Source: Bacillus cereus
GTDB lineage: Bacteria; Bacillota; Bacilli; Bacillales; Bacillaceae_G
Length of the DNA stretch: 64,000 bases
NCBI RefSeq assembly: GCF_025917685.1
Contig: NZ_CP089518.1
Span: 2,047,001 to 2,111,000, forward strand
Direction of reading: 5' to 3'
Numbering within the stretch: position 1 is the stretch's first letter; the number at the start of each line of letters is the position of its first letter. Position numbers and translations under genes: made by a program. The notes under the pieces are model-generated. The model did not search any database and was not told the DNA's origin. It saw only the letters and a program-made list of their open reading frames with translations. Shown piece after piece: positions 51,611 to 62,168 of this stretch.

Positions 51611-51940
51611 TTGATTCGAGGTTTCATTTTACATATTCCTTGTCATAGACTACCGGAAAGGAGTTTTCTTAAATTACAAAAATACATGCCTTTATGTGCG
51701 CGATGCACGGGTATGTTAATTGGTTTCTGTATGTTTCCAATTTACTTTTTAATAACACCTTCGTTTAGTCTCTCATTAATGCTATCCTTTTTTGCCCAAA
51801 TTCCATTAATAATTGATGGATTCACCCAAAAGTGGAAATGGAGAAGCAGCACAAATTTGCTAAGAGTAACTACCGGCTTATTAAGCGGTAATGGTATGGG
51901 ACTATTTATTGCATCTAGTATTATATGGATTACATCTTAA
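51611..51940 (+). CDS. DUF2085 membrane protein
   Basis: 109 residues from TTG 51611 after AGAGAGGATGG. The N-terminal CHRLPERSF and LCARCTG pattern is the DUF2085 signature (Cys/His and CARC), followed by three hydrophobic helices (IGFCMFPIYFLI; FAQIPLIIDGF; GMGLFIASSIIWI). The Cys set may bind metal. Function unknown. The next membrane protein gene begins 29 nt after its stop and is probably co-transcribed. Confidence 0.82.
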   Translation: MIRGFILHIPCHRLPERSFLKLQKYMPLCARCTGMLIGFCMFPIYFLITPSFSLSLMLSFFAQIPLIIDGFTQKWKWRSSTNLLRVTTGLLSGNGMGLFIASSIIWITS

Positions 51941-51969
51941 ACCACATATCAACGGAGGTAGCTACTTAC

Positions 51970-52188
51970 ATGTTCTGGATTTACATAATTCTAATTTTTA
52001 TATCAGGTGGAAGTGGAATTGGTTTTATCATTCATGAAAAATATGTAGAAGCCACAATAGCTTTTGTTATTTGCGTATTATTTATGGTGCTACTATATTG
52101 TTATTTAAAAAGAAGCAAAAAAAAGAGAAATTTAGATTGTGACGTAATAGATTGTACCGATTGCTCAGATTGTGATTGTACTAACTAA
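51970..52188 (+). CDS. small membrane protein with Cys/Asp-rich tail
   Basis: 72 residues from ATG 51970, 10 nt after CGGAGGTA. The frame extends to an ATG at 51925 inside the upstream gene, without an SD. Two membrane helices (FWIYIILIFISGGSGIGFII; ATIAFVICVLFMVLLYCYL) are followed by a basic stretch and an unusual tail, CDVIDCTDCSDCDCTN, with six Cys and six Asp. The tail could bind metal. No family is recognised. Confidence 0.7.
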   Translation: MFWIYIILIFISGGSGIGFIIHEKYVEATIAFVICVLFMVLLYCYLKRSKKKRNLDCDVIDCTDCSDCDCTN

Positions 52189-52218
52189 ACTTCTGTTTAT
52201 TTCAATATTATTATGAAA

Positions 52219-52256
52219 AGGATTATATATCGTTTCAGGTATGTAATCCTATTTAT
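52219..52256 (+). terminator. weak terminator after the membrane protein pair
   Basis: AGGATTA (52219-52225) and TAATCCT (52244-52250) with ATTTATTTTTTC following. Confidence 0.55.
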
Positions 52257-52412
52257 TTTTTCAAAATTAGTTTGTCAAATAGGTGGAGAGTAAAGAACAT
52301 GTACAATTTAACGTTTCAATTAAAATTAAACATCTCTAAAATTTTTAGACACATAGGAATACATTTATTAAATAGAGAACTATAGTTTTATATATAAAAG
52401 GAGGCGTGGGTT

Positions 52413-53291
52413 TTGGAAGAGTATGATTGGAACAGTAAACTAACATATTTAAAAAATACGAGAGATTTATATTACAATGACGATTATTTAAGTTTTTTAG
52501 TAAATACAGTTTGGAAGATTACTGAGCCGGTACATATTGTTGATTATGGTTGTGGATATGGTTATTTAGGATTAGTTTTGTTGCCGTTGCTTCCAAATGG
52601 ATCAAAGTATACAGGCATTGATAGCGGGGAAGCATTAATAGCTGAAGCGAGAGAGTTGTTTCGTACACTACCATATGAATCAGAATTTATTGAAGGAAAT
52701 GCTACAGAAATTGAATTGAAAAATAAAAACGATATTGCGGTCTGTCATGCTTTCTTATTACATATGAGTTCCCAAAAAACGATGCTAGAGAAAATGATAC
52801 ATTCAATTAAGGAAGGTGGTAAAATAATCTGTTTTGAACCACATTGGATGTCAAATATGTCTTCTTACGTATTAGATGGAGAGAATCAATCGGAAATTAT
52901 TCAGCTAGGTGTTTTGCAGAAGTTATTTGAAAGGGACACACAGAGAAACGGTAACGATGGCAATATCGGTATGAAAATACCGATGTATTTAAGTGAATTA
53001 GGTGTGAAAAATATCGAGTGTAGAGTAAGTGATAAAGTGAACTTTTTAGATTCTAATATGCATCATAATGATAAACATAGTTTGTATCATTCATTAAAAG
53101 AAGAGGGAATTGCGGGCAATCCAGGTGATAAACAGCAATTTATAGAACGTTTAATGGTAAGAGGATTAACATATGATGAAGCGTTAGCTCAATATGAAGC
53201 GGAACTACGGTTTTTTAAAGCATTTCATATGCATTCATCTTTAGTATATGCTCCGAATATGAAAATTACATTTGGTGAAATACAATGTTAA
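52413..53291 (+). CDS. class I SAM-dependent methyltransferase
   Basis: 292 residues from TTG 52413, 9 nt after AAGGAGGCG. Motif I is VDYGCGYGYLGLVLLP (about 43-58), motif II YTGIDSGEALI, motif III FIEGNATEIEL, motif IV DIAVCHAFLLHM. These are typical of UbiE/COQ5-type small-molecule methyltransferases. The substrate is unknown. The stop overlaps the next gene by 7 nt. Confidence 0.88.
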   Translation: MEEYDWNSKLTYLKNTRDLYYNDDYLSFLVNTVWKITEPVHIVDYGCGYGYLGLVLLPLLPNGSKYTGIDSGEALIAEARELFRTLPYESEFIEGNATEIELKNKNDIAVCHAFLLHMSSQKTMLEKMIHSIKEGGKIICFEPHWMSNMSSYVLDGENQSEIIQLGVLQKLFERDTQRNGNDGNIGMKIPMYLSELGVKNIECRVSDKVNFLDSNMHHNDKHSLYHSLKEEGIAGNPGDKQQFIERLMVRGLTYDEALAQYEAELRFFKAFHMHSSLVYAPNMKITFGEIQC

Positions 53292-54088
53292 AAAGTAGCG
53301 ATATAATGAAAATTGCTACTTTTAATATTTGGAATCATGAAACATTGTGGTCTGAAAGGTTAGAGGCTATTTGTGAAGAAGTCCAAAATATTGCTCCTCA
53401 TATATTAGCAATTCAAGAAGTTCGGAGTTGTATTAATAATAAAGGAAAGAAGACAAATGTTGCACAATATATTGCGGAGCAAGTAAATTATCCATTTTGT
53501 ATATTTAAAGAATATCCAGATTCTCCAGATGAAGGATTAGCTTTTTTAAGTAAGGTTCCTATATTAATGGAAGAGGCTATTTGGGAAACTGATGCAAAGG
53601 AAGCTAATTATTGTGCAATTAGAATTATATTTAAATATCGAGATTACAAACTCGGAATAACAAATGTTCATTTGAATTGGAAGTCAATTTTGATAAGGCA
53701 AGAACAAATTAGCACAGTACATAATTGGATTAAGAGTAAAAGTAAAACTAGTACATATGAAGTACTTTGTGGTGATTTTAATGCCAATCCTGATTCGAGT
53801 GTTCATCAATACTTAGTAGATAACCAATGGATAGATGTAGCTCAGTTTAAAGAAGAACATGATTGCACCTTGGCTCAGCCAACTTTAGATTATGGAAAGA
53901 ATACAAATTTAATAGGGGATGTAAAGAAAGAAGAACGATATGATTGGATATTGATACAAGAAAATGATTCGTTTGAATCTCTAAATATAGAAAATGTAGC
54001 TGTATTTGGAGATTCAGCATTAACTTCATCACACGTATTTCCAAGTGATCATTACGGTGTTTTTGTAGATTTAAAGTTTGATGAGTGA
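53285..54088 (+). CDS. endonuclease/exonuclease/phosphatase (EEP) family protein
   Basis: 267 residues overlapping the methyltransferase stop. The in-frame ATG at 53306 (MKIATFNIWNHE) could be the true start. EEP motifs: ATFNIWN, LAIQEVR (metal Glu), GLAFLSKVP, TNVHLNW, LCGDFNANPDSS, and the final SDHYGVFVDL with the catalytic His. Members cut DNA or RNA or hydrolyse phosphodiesters and sphingomyelin. There is no signal peptide, so it is cytoplasmic. No close neighbour explains its substrate. Confidence 0.87.
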   Translation: MLKSSDIMKIATFNIWNHETLWSERLEAICEEVQNIAPHILAIQEVRSCINNKGKKTNVAQYIAEQVNYPFCIFKEYPDSPDEGLAFLSKVPILMEEAIWETDAKEANYCAIRIIFKYRDYKLGITNVHLNWKSILIRQEQISTVHNWIKSKSKTSTYEVLCGDFNANPDSSVHQYLVDNQWIDVAQFKEEHDCTLAQPTLDYGKNTNLIGDVKKEERYDWILIQENDSFESLNIENVAVFGDSALTSSHVFPSDHYGVFVDLKFDE

Positions 54089-54159
54089 ATCGATATACCT
54101 TGTTGAATCGCTGATATATTTTAAGAATCGCCGATATAATAAAAGATTCGATTGATATA
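54087..54159 (+). repeat. four short repeats GAATCGcyGATATA
   Basis: GAATCG-ATATA (54087), GAATCGCTGATATA (54105-54118), GAATCGCCGATATA (54125-54138) and GATTCGATTGATATA (54145-54159), spaced 18-20 bp. The first overlaps the stop of the EEP gene. The rest of 54160-54420 is AT-rich spacer with AATAATATTA repeats and no gene. Confidence 0.6.
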
Positions 54160-54420
54160 TATATCAATTATCGTCTGTATAATTTCATTTACCAGAAAAA
54201 GATTATACATTATTTCATCAAATTAAACAAAATAACGAGAAAAAGTATCGTTTTTAAGATATTTAGTTAAAAACTTGAATAATATTAAATAATATTAAAT
54301 AATATCGTTCATTATATGAGGTTTTAGTTGAATGCATACTATATGATGTGTAAAATCTAAGCAAGTAGGTTAGAATACTGCTTGCAAATGGCAGTATAAA
54401 TAATTATTTGAGGTGAATAC

Positions 54421-57400
54421 ATGCTAGATTTTAAACAATTAGAAGTTTGTTTGAAAGAAAAGAGATTTGTAGATGGATTACATGAGATAAATAATGAAAT
54501 TGCACATATAAAAGAAACGAATAAGTTATCATACGTGAAGACCTGGCTTTCTAACGTTTCATCATTTACAGAGTTCGATACATTAATTCGCCTTGCTGAT
54601 GAAGGTTTGATGCATCAATATAGCTCCTTTTTAATTCGTTATACTTATAAAAAATTCCCAAATATGAGAACGCTCTCTTTATATTGTGATGAGTTAATTG
54701 ATGAGCGTAAAATCCTTGATGCGGAACAATTATTAAAAGATTCTTTGGAAGAGGTAAATGAAGAGGAAACTGATGCGGATGTTTTAACGAAAGCATATTT
54801 TACGTTAGTTAGATGTTTGTTAGATATGAAGCGAAATGAAGAGGCCTATGCCTATATGCAAAAGGCGGAAAAGTATAGTACACGTGCAGTTTTTGATAAA
54901 TGGGGTTACTTATATATACAGACTGGTGAGTGGGAGAAGGCAGAGGAACAACTTTTAGCCGGTCAGCAGCATAAAGATTGTGAAGAGCTAGCTACGTACT
55001 TATTGGCGCAATTATATGCATATAAAGGTGAACAGCAGCGAGCATTACAACTTATAAATGATGCGATTGCAAAGTTCCCTCAAGTACCATATTTCTATTT
55101 TGAAAAAGTAAAATATTTATTAGATTTAGAGCGCTATAAAGAAATGTTAGCGGTAATAGATAAAATCAATCACATGCTTCCGCATCATGCATATACAACT
55201 TATTTTATACATTTACGTGCAGAAGCATTTTATAAAATAAATAATATGCATGATTTGCAAGCACTATTGAAAAGTGAAAAGAGTTTGAAAAATTCTCTAT
55301 ATCATCATATAGAAAAAAATCCTGATGGAAAAAAGGTTCGTTTACCAATAGTTCCGGTTGTACAAAAGGATAACTATTGTGTTCCGACAAGTTTAGAAAT
55401 GATGTTAGGGATATGGGGAGAAAAACGTACGCAAGATGAAATAGCACAACATATTTTTGATGTAACAGGTTCTAAGTTTTCAGATACAGTTACATATATA
55501 GAGGAGCAAGGTTACGAATATCGTTATTTTCAAGGGAATGTGGAAAAATATAAGAGATTACTTGATCAAGGTATTCCTGTTTTATTAAGTATAGATATTG
55601 AGCACGCTTCCCATGTACAAGTACTTTCTGGTTATGACGACGTGCTGCAAGCTTTTTATATTCAAGATCCGAATTTCTTAGAACCGATTCTTGTGGAATA
55701 TGATAAGTTGCAAGAAAAATATCGTTATACAGATTGTTTAGCTATTACGTTTACACCAAAAGATAGAATGGAACAACTTTCATTTTTGGATGAGGAAGAA
55801 CATAATTATTATAAATCAATTTTTTCTCTAACTGATCATTTAGCTGAGCAAGATAAAGAGGGAATTGAAAAGTTAGTATTATTTTTAAAAGAAACAAGTG
55901 AAAATCCAAACACTTGGTTATATACGATTAAACATTTAGATGCGGAAGTAGATAAAGAGTTTATTCAGTTTTGTATAGAAAAATTAATGGAAAAGTTTCC
56001 GAGCTCTGACTTTGTGAAATTGCATAGTGCACAGTGTTTTATTCGTCTGCAAGATATGGAAAAAGCAGGACATATGCTTCAAAGTGTGGAGAAGAAAAGC
56101 AATCAAGCGTTGTATCATTTTATAAATGGGCGGTATTCTTTTGAGCAAGATAATTATGCAGAAGCGATTGCTAGTTTTCGTTCGTCATTACAACTGGATG
56201 CAGACCAACCAGTTGCGTGGAGTTTCTTAGCATTATCATACATGTATATGGATCAATCCGAAAAGGGGATAGAGTATTCTCTAACAGCTATAGAACGTAG
56301 CCCAGAAAGGTTTACACTTGTAAATCACGGTTTAATTTTAATAGATTTAGAACGATATGAAGAAGCATATAGATTCTTTAATGATTTATTAAAAGAATAT
56401 AAGTATGAAGCACACATTTGGTATGAACGTGCAAGATGTGCTCAACATTTAGGAAAAGTGTATTTAGCGGTAAAAGGACTTAAAGTAGCAATTCAGTTAG
56501 ATAAAACAGCAGCTTATTTATATACGAAGCTTTCGGAAATCTATGAATCAGATTTGGATGATGAGAAAAGTACGAAGGAAATTTTATTACAAGGAATTCG
56601 AAATTGTGAAGATCAGGCGTCTTTATACGTTCGTTTAGGAGATTTTTATTTTCAAAATGATGAACTTGAAGAAGCAGAAACTATATATAAGCGCTCTTTA
56701 GAAGAAAATAATGAAGATGTATATTCTCATTTTGGTTTAATTCAAGTATACATGGCAAAGGAACAATATGAGGATGCAAAAAATTATATTGTTAGTATCA
56801 ATAAGCAATTTGAGGACAATCAAGATTTCCTTATGAATGCTGGTATGGTGCTGTGGGATGCTGAAATTGCGTTAGGCGGGAATGAAGCTGAGTTGAAAAC
56901 AGCACTTTCTAAATTAGAGGACGGTATACGAAAGTTATACAGTAATATAGAGAACGTATTAGAAGAGTATGTAAATAGAATAAAGGAAACAGCTTTCGTG
57001 CAACGAGGCATAGCGTTTTTAAGAACGTTACAAAAAGAAAAAACGGAAGTAATTGAATACGGTTGTTATGCTGGTATTTTATATGAATCTATTGGACAAT
57101 ATGATCAGGCAATGAAGAGCTACAACAAGGCACTCGAACAAAAGAAAACGACATTGCCATATTACCGAATTGGCGAAACACTTATGGCATTAGGACAATT
57201 GACAGAAGCAAAGCAAGCGTATGAAACATGTTTAGAGCTTGATGAAAACTTCCCGGGTGTACATTTGCAACTAGCAGAAATATATGAAAAAGAAGAAAAT
57301 CGTTTAAAAGAACAAAGTCATATGGTTCAGGCGATGAAAGAAGAGCCATTGCATATAAATATGGAATATTTGGCACAGCTTTCAGTAGAAATAAATCTTC

Positions 57401-58623
57401 AGGAAGAGTTGCTAAAGGAATTAGAACAGCTAGCGGACGAAGTACCTGAAATATGGCGCTTAGATGCGATTGCATATGTGTATGGAGCGATGAATGAAAT
57501 AGATAAAGAAAAGGTACGAATTGAAGAAGCACTACAATTAGATGAGGGACATACAGAAGTTCTATATCATTATGCAAAAGTATTAGTGAAAAAAAGAGAT
57601 GCAAAAGCAATCGAGGTTGCACTGAAAGTAATCCAAAAGAATATGGATAGTGAACGTATATTTGATGTATATATAAAAGCAGTAGAACAACATAAAAAAT
57701 TGTCTCACATAAGAGATTCTCTTCATACATTAAAGGTGAAAAAATCGGATAGAAGTATGGCATTCATGTATGCAGCAGCTGCGGTTACAGAAAGATGGAT
57801 TGAACGTCAACAAAATGAACAGCCGAAAAAATCTATATTTACGAGAGCTTTTTATCGTATGAAAAATCGCGCGAAAGAAATTTCAATGATTACTACAATC
57901 ATTGATTTATATGAAATCTCGTTAAAATTAAATCCGAAAAATAGTATGGCAGCGCAGCGATTTGCACTATTTTACGAGAATGCGGCAATGAATAAAGAAG
58001 CAATAGAAGTATTGCAAACGTCGCTAGAAAATAAATGGGATTATGATGTAGCGAAGCAACTTGTAAATCTTTTCATTGAGTGTGAAGAAGAAGGCATGTT
58101 ACGAGATGCGTTGGAATTAACGAAACAAATGGTTCGAGAGCTACCGGATGATTATGATACGCTTCTTTTACAAGCGCAAGTATTCTTGAAAGCTGGGGAA
58201 GAAAGAAAAGCAGAAAAAATATGTTTACAATTAACGGAGAAAACATCGTTTGTAAGTAGAGGGTTCCTTACTTTAGCAGAAATATACCAAAGTCAAGAGA
58301 GGTTTGAGGATGCAATTCATTTATTAGAAGATGCTTCTGTACATCATCCAAATGAAACGGCAATTCTTATTGCTTTAGCATCTTCGTATCATAGAACTGG
58401 GCGAACTGCCAAAGCAGAAAAAATAACAAGTGATATATTAGAAATTGATGCTACACACTTGTTAGCAAGATACGATCATGCTTGCTACTTAGCATTATTA
58501 AACAGAAATGAAGAGGCGAAAGAAGAACTTGAAATTGTGCTTCGTGAAGATGAGACGGGATTCTTTGCTGAACTTGCAGAGGAAGATGAAGATTTAGCGG
58601 GATTACGAGAATTTGAAAAGTAA
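54421..58623 (+). CDS. 1400-residue TPR protein with embedded C39-like peptidase domain
   Basis: ATG after TTGAGGTGAATAC. Residues 1-300 are TPR helices (EKAEEQLLAGQQHKDCEELA). Residues about 305-460 form a Peptidase_C39_2 domain with Cys320 in DNYCVPTSLEMML, His398 in HASHVQVLSGYD and Asp416 in IQDPN, a complete Cys-His-Asp set. About 900 residues of further TPR units follow (EQDNYAEAIASFRSSLQLD; YDQAMKSYNKALEQKKTTLPYYR). There is no signal peptide or membrane span. C39 enzymes usually cut Gly-Gly leader peptides, but no transporter or precursor gene is nearby, so the substrate is unknown. Confidence 0.85.
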   Translation: MLDFKQLEVCLKEKRFVDGLHEINNEIAHIKETNKLSYVKTWLSNVSSFTEFDTLIRLADEGLMHQYSSFLIRYTYKKFPNMRTLSLYCDELIDERKILDAEQLLKDSLEEVNEEETDADVLTKAYFTLVRCLLDMKRNEEAYAYMQKAEKYSTRAVFDKWGYLYIQTGEWEKAEEQLLAGQQHKDCEELATYLLAQLYAYKGEQQRALQLINDAIAKFPQVPYFYFEKVKYLLDLERYKEMLAVIDKINHMLPHHAYTTYFIHLRAEAFYKINNMHDLQALLKSEKSLKNSLYHHIEKNPDGKKVRLPIVPVVQKDNYCVPTSLEMMLGIWGEKRTQDEIAQHIFDVTGSKFSDTVTYIEEQGYEYRYFQGNVEKYKRLLDQGIPVLLSIDIEHASHVQVLSGYDDVLQAFYIQDPNFLEPILVEYDKLQEKYRYTDCLAITFTPKDRMEQLSFLDEEEHNYYKSIFSLTDHLAEQDKEGIEKLVLFLKETSENPNTWLYTIKHLDAEVDKEFIQFCIEKLMEKFPSSDFVKLHSAQCFIRLQDMEKAGHMLQSVEKKSNQALYHFINGRYSFEQDNYAEAIASFRSSLQLDADQPVAWSFLALSYMYMDQSEKGIEYSLTAIERSPERFTLVNHGLILIDLERYEEAYRFFNDLLKEYKYEAHIWYERARCAQHLGKVYLAVKGLKVAIQLDKTAAYLYTKLSEIYESDLDDEKSTKEILLQGIRNCEDQASLYVRLGDFYFQNDELEEAETIYKRSLEENNEDVYSHFGLIQVYMAKEQYEDAKNYIVSINKQFEDNQDFLMNAGMVLWDAEIALGGNEAELKTALSKLEDGIRKLYSNIENVLEEYVNRIKETAFVQRGIAFLRTLQKEKTEVIEYGCYAGILYESIGQYDQAMKSYNKALEQKKTTLPYYRIGETLMALGQLTEAKQAYETCLELDENFPGVHLQLAEIYEKEENRLKEQSHMVQAMKEEPLHINMEYLAQLSVEINLQEELLKELEQLADEVPEIWRLDAIAYVYGAMNEIDKEKVRIEEALQLDEGHTEVLYHYAKVLVKKRDAKAIEVALKVIQKNMDSERIFDVYIKAVEQHKKLSHIRDSLHTLKVKKSDRSMAFMYAAAAVTERWIERQQNEQPKKSIFTRAFYRMKNRAKEISMITTIIDLYEISLKLNPKNSMAAQRFALFYENAAMNKEAIEVLQTSLENKWDYDVAKQLVNLFIECEEEGMLRDALELTKQMVRELPDDYDTLLLQAQVFLKAGEERKAEKICLQLTEKTSFVSRGFLTLAEIYQSQERFEDAIHLLEDASVHHPNETAILIALASSYHRTGRTAKAEKITSDILEIDATHLLARYDHACYLALLNRNEEAKEELEIVLREDETGFFAELAEEDEDLAGLREFEK

Positions 58624-58674
58624 TTGTATAGAAATAGATAAAAAGGATATAAATCAAAATATATTTTGAATTAG

Positions 58675-58704
58675 TTGACAATTAATTGCCTAATGGCATA
58701 AAAT
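58675..58704 (+). promoter_or_regulatory. promoter of the ileS leader
   Basis: Perfect -35 TTGACA (58675-58680), 18-bp spacer, TAAAAT (58699-58704). Confidence 0.7.
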
Positions 58705-58734
58705 AACTTTTAATAAAGTATACAAATCTGAAGA

Positions 58735-58980
58735 CGAGAAAGAGTAAAATAGTGAGCTGTTCTCCAGAGAGCCGGTGTATTGCTGAAAGCCGGTGTGCAG
58801 ACGTTATTTGAAAATCATCTCCGAGGAGCCGTGGCTGAATAAAGTAAGCTCGGACGGATGTCTACCGTTACAAAGAACGCGTATGTTAGTACGTTGCTAA
58901 GTGCTATTAGTGAAAAGCTAATAGAATTAGGGTGGTAACGCGGGTAAACCCGTCCCTACTTCATAGGGACGGGTTTTTTG
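58735..58980 (+). promoter_or_regulatory. T-box riboswitch controlling ileS (Ile, specifier ATC)
   Basis: The specifier loop reads GAA-A-ATC-A with ATC at 58814-58816, the same spacing as in the argS leader. The T-box sequence AGGGTGGTAACGCGGG is at 58929-58944. The terminator AACCCGTCCCTA/TAGGGACGGGTT (58947-58975) is followed by TTTTTTG. Uncharged tRNA-Ile would switch the gene on. Confidence 0.92.
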
Positions 58981-59014
58981 TGTGCTTTTAAAACATTCAA
59001 AGGAGTGATTGTAG

Positions 59015-62000
59015 ATGAAGAAAGTAGATGTAAAAGAGTCAGCTGTAGGGAGAGAAACACGTATTCGTAAGCAGTGGAACGAACAGGGCATTTTTGAACA
59101 ATCAATTCAGAATAGAGAAGGCGCACAATCGTTTGTGTTTTATGAAGGACCACCAACGGCGAACGGTTTACCACACGTCGGCCATGCACTTGGTCGGGCA
59201 ATTAAAGATTTAGTAGCAAGATATAAAACGATGGCTGGATATAAAGTGTTAAGAAAAGCTGGCTGGGATACACATGGATTACCAGTAGAATTAGGCGTTG
59301 AAAAACAACTTGGTATTTCAGGTAAGCATGAGATTGAAGAGTACGGCATTGAGCCATTTATTCAAAAGTGTAAAGAGAGTGTATTCACATATGAGAAGCA
59401 GTGGCGTGAATTTACGGAGAGCATTGGATATTGGGTAGATATGGATGATCCATACGTTACTCTAGAGAATCCATATATCGAAAGTGTATGGAATATTTTA
59501 GGGACGATTCATGAAAAAGGTTTGTTATATAAAGGACATAGAGTTTCTCCATACTGTCCGAGCTGTCAAACATCGCTTAGTTCACATGAAGTTGCACAAG
59601 GGTACAAAACGGTTAAAGATTTAAGCGCAACGGTTAAGTTTAAAGTAAAAGATAGTGAAAATGAATATTTCCTTGGATGGACGACAACACCGTGGACACT
59701 TCCAGCGAATGTTGCACTTGCCGTACATCCGAATATGGAATACGTTAAAGCGAAACAAGAAGGATATGTATACATTGTTGCGAAAGAGCGTGTACAAGAA
59801 GTATTAAAAGAAAACTATGAAGTAGTATCCGTTCATAAAGGCGAAGAATTAGTAAACACATCTTATACAGCACCGTTTCCGATGAAGGAAGTTACAAATG
59901 GGTACCACGTAATTGCAGCAGATTTTGTAACTGCAGATAGTGGCACAGGACTCGTTCATATCGCTCCAGCATATGGGGAGGACGATTATAGAGTCGTTCA
60001 AAGTGAAGGATTGTCGTTCTTACATGTTGTAGATGAGAAAGGTGAGTATACGGATGCAGTACCATTTCTTAAAGGTAAGTTTGTAAAAGATTGTGACGTT
60101 GATATCGTTCGTTATTTAGCGAAAGAAGGGTTACTATATCATAAAGAAAAATATGAACATAGCTATCCGCATTGCTGGCGCTGTGATTCACCATTACTTT
60201 ATTATGCAGGAGAAAGCTGGTTAATCCGAACAACTGAGATTAAAGAAACATTTTTACGAAATAATGATTCTGTTACGTGGTATCCAGACCATATGAAGCA
60301 CGGACGGTTTGGTAAGTTTTTAGAAAACATGGTGGACTGGAATATTAGCCGGAATAGATATTGGGGAACACCGTTAAACGTATGGGAATGTGAAAGCTGC
60401 GACCACCAATTCGCACCGAAAAGCATTGCTGAATTAAGAAAGCATAGTGCGAAAGAAACACCAGAAGATTTAGAATTGCATAAGCCATATGTAGATGAAG
60501 TGCAAGTTTACTGCGAAAAATGCGGAAGTACAATGAATCGTACACCAGAAGTAATCGATGTTTGGTTTGATAGTGGCTCCATGCCGTTTGCACAATATCA
60601 TTATCCGTTTGAAAATAAAGAGTTATTTGAAGAACAGTTTCCAGCAGATGTTATTGCAGAAGGAATTGATCAAACACGTGGCTGGTTTTATAGTTTATTG
60701 GCAGTATCAGCGCTATATACAGGAAAAGTTCCATATAAACGAGTTTTATCACTAGGGCATGTTCTAGATGAAGAAGGACAGAAAATGTCTAAAAGTAAAG
60801 GAAATGCACTAGATCCAGTTGATTTAGTAAATCAGTTTGGTGCAGATGCTTTAAGATGGGCTCTACTTGTGGACAGTGCTCCATGGAATGCGAAGCGTTT
60901 TTCTGAAAGAACAGTACTGGAAGCAAAATCTAAATTTGTAGATACGTTAGTCAATGTATATAGCTTCTACGTTTTATATGCAAATTTAGATGAGTATAAT
61001 CCGAATGAAACCTATGATGTAAAGCGAACGAAATTGGATGAATGGGTATTATCAAGATTGCATAGCGCAACGAAAAAAGTGAGAACAGCACTTGATGATT
61101 ATCAATTTACGAATGCAGCTCGTGAAATCGCGGCGCTTGTAGATGAAGTAAGTAACTGGTATGTAAGACGTTCACGCAATCGTTTCTGGGAATCTGGTAT
61201 GAATACTGAGAAAGCAGCGGCGTATGAAACACTTCATGAAGTGCTTGTAACGATTAGTAAATTAATTGCACCATTTACACCATTTGTCGCTGAAGATATT
61301 CATTTGAATTTAGAAGGACGTAGCGTTCATTTAGAGGATTATCCAGTTGTAAATGAATCACTTATCCAGCCGAAATTAGAAGTGGAAATGGATGCAGTTT
61401 TACAAGTTGTTGAACTTGGAAGAAGTAACCGTAATCAGCATTCTTTAAAAGTAAAACAGCCGTTAGCAGAGCTTGTATTACTTGAGAATAAAGAGAATAA
61501 TATCGATTGGGAATCTTATCGTGATATCGTAATGGATGAGCTAAATGTGAAAGCATTTCATGTTGAACTGGATGAAACGAAGTACACATCATATCAATTA
61601 AAGTTGAATTTTAAAACAGCAGGGCCGAAGTTTGGTAAAAATGTGAATGCAGTAAACGGCTGGTTAAAACAATTATCACAAGAAGAAGTACAAAGCTTTG
61701 TTTCAACTGAAAGAGCAGTATATGAAGCAGCATCAGGGGAAGAAGTAGTTGTAACGTCTGAAGATGTATTAGTAGAAAAAGTAGCAAAAACAGGATTCTC
61801 AAATACGACTAACGGACAATATACAGTTATGTTAGACACGAATGTAACGGAGGAATTGTTACAAGAAGGAGTGGCTCGTGAATTCATTCGGGCAGTCCAA
61901 GAATATCGTAAGCAGTTGAATTTACCAGTTAATTTAAGAGTGGATGTTATTCTTGATACAGAGGAAGAACTACAGAAAACTTTAACAAATCATAAAGATT

Positions 62001-62116
62001 TGTTGGAAGAAAACTTACTCGTTAAGCAATTTACATTTGATAACTTAACGAATGAAGACGATGAACTTCCTTTAGGTGAGACAAAAGTCCGAATTAAATT
62101 AAGCCCGGCTAATTAA
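59015..62116 (+). CDS. ileS2: isoleucyl-tRNA synthetase, type 2 (eukaryote-like)
   Basis: 1033 residues, ATG after AAAGGAGTGATTG. Class I motifs: [15 protein letters not shown] (HIGH equivalent, about 48), [10 protein letters not shown], the editing domain (about 180-400, [16 protein letters not shown]), KMSKSKGN (about 590) and [27 protein letters not shown] and [14 protein letters not shown] are closer to eukaryotic/type-2 IleRS than to the usual bacterial enzyme. Type-2 enzymes are known for low mupirocin sensitivity, a family property not tested here. T-box regulation suggests induction on isoleucine or charging stress. The primary ileS is presumably elsewhere. Confidence 0.93.
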   Translation: MKKVDVKESAVGRETRIRKQWNEQGIFEQSIQNREGAQSFVFYEGPPTANGLPHVGHALGRAIKDLVARYKTMAGYKVLRKAGWDTHGLPVELGVEKQLGISGKHEIEEYGIEPFIQKCKESVFTYEKQWREFTESIGYWVDMDDPYVTLENPYIESVWNILGTIHEKGLLYKGHRVSPYCPSCQTSLSSHEVAQGYKTVKDLSATVKFKVKDSENEYFLGWTTTPWTLPANVALAVHPNMEYVKAKQEGYVYIVAKERVQEVLKENYEVVSVHKGEELVNTSYTAPFPMKEVTNGYHVIAADFVTADSGTGLVHIAPAYGEDDYRVVQSEGLSFLHVVDEKGEYTDAVPFLKGKFVKDCDVDIVRYLAKEGLLYHKEKYEHSYPHCWRCDSPLLYYAGESWLIRTTEIKETFLRNNDSVTWYPDHMKHGRFGKFLENMVDWNISRNRYWGTPLNVWECESCDHQFAPKSIAELRKHSAKETPEDLELHKPYVDEVQVYCEKCGSTMNRTPEVIDVWFDSGSMPFAQYHYPFENKELFEEQFPADVIAEGIDQTRGWFYSLLAVSALYTGKVPYKRVLSLGHVLDEEGQKMSKSKGNALDPVDLVNQFGADALRWALLVDSAPWNAKRFSERTVLEAKSKFVDTLVNVYSFYVLYANLDEYNPNETYDVKRTKLDEWVLSRLHSATKKVRTALDDYQFTNAAREIAALVDEVSNWYVRRSRNRFWESGMNTEKAAAYETLHEVLVTISKLIAPFTPFVAEDIHLNLEGRSVHLEDYPVVNESLIQPKLEVEMDAVLQVVELGRSNRNQHSLKVKQPLAELVLLENKENNIDWESYRDIVMDELNVKAFHVELDETKYTSYQLKLNFKTAGPKFGKNVNAVNGWLKQLSQEEVQSFVSTERAVYEAASGEEVVVTSEDVLVEKVAKTGFSNTTNGQYTVMLDTNVTEELLQEGVAREFIRAVQEYRKQLNLPVNLRVDVILDTEEELQKTLTNHKDLLEENLLVKQFTFDNLTNEDDELPLGETKVRIKLSPAN

Positions 62117-62119
62117 AGA

Positions 62120-62155
62120 AAAAAGGAAGTTGGAATCATTCCAACTTCCTTTTTT
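62120..62155 (+). terminator. terminator after ileS2
   Basis: Perfect 16-bp stem beginning AAAAAGGAAGTTGGAA with loop TCA, followed by a T-run; works in both directions. Confidence 0.9.
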
Positions 62156-62168
62156 GTGTGAAGATAAA

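Noticed and set aside
54087..54159. Short phased repeats considered as a CRISPR array
   Set aside because: Units are only 14 bp, spacers 4-6 bp, and no cas genes occur; no CRISPR array is seen anywhere in the window.
57182..57763. 193-codon minus-strand frame inside the TPR gene
   Set aside because: It is antisense to a well-supported coding frame, Leu/Pro/His-rich as expected of a shadow, and without an SD.
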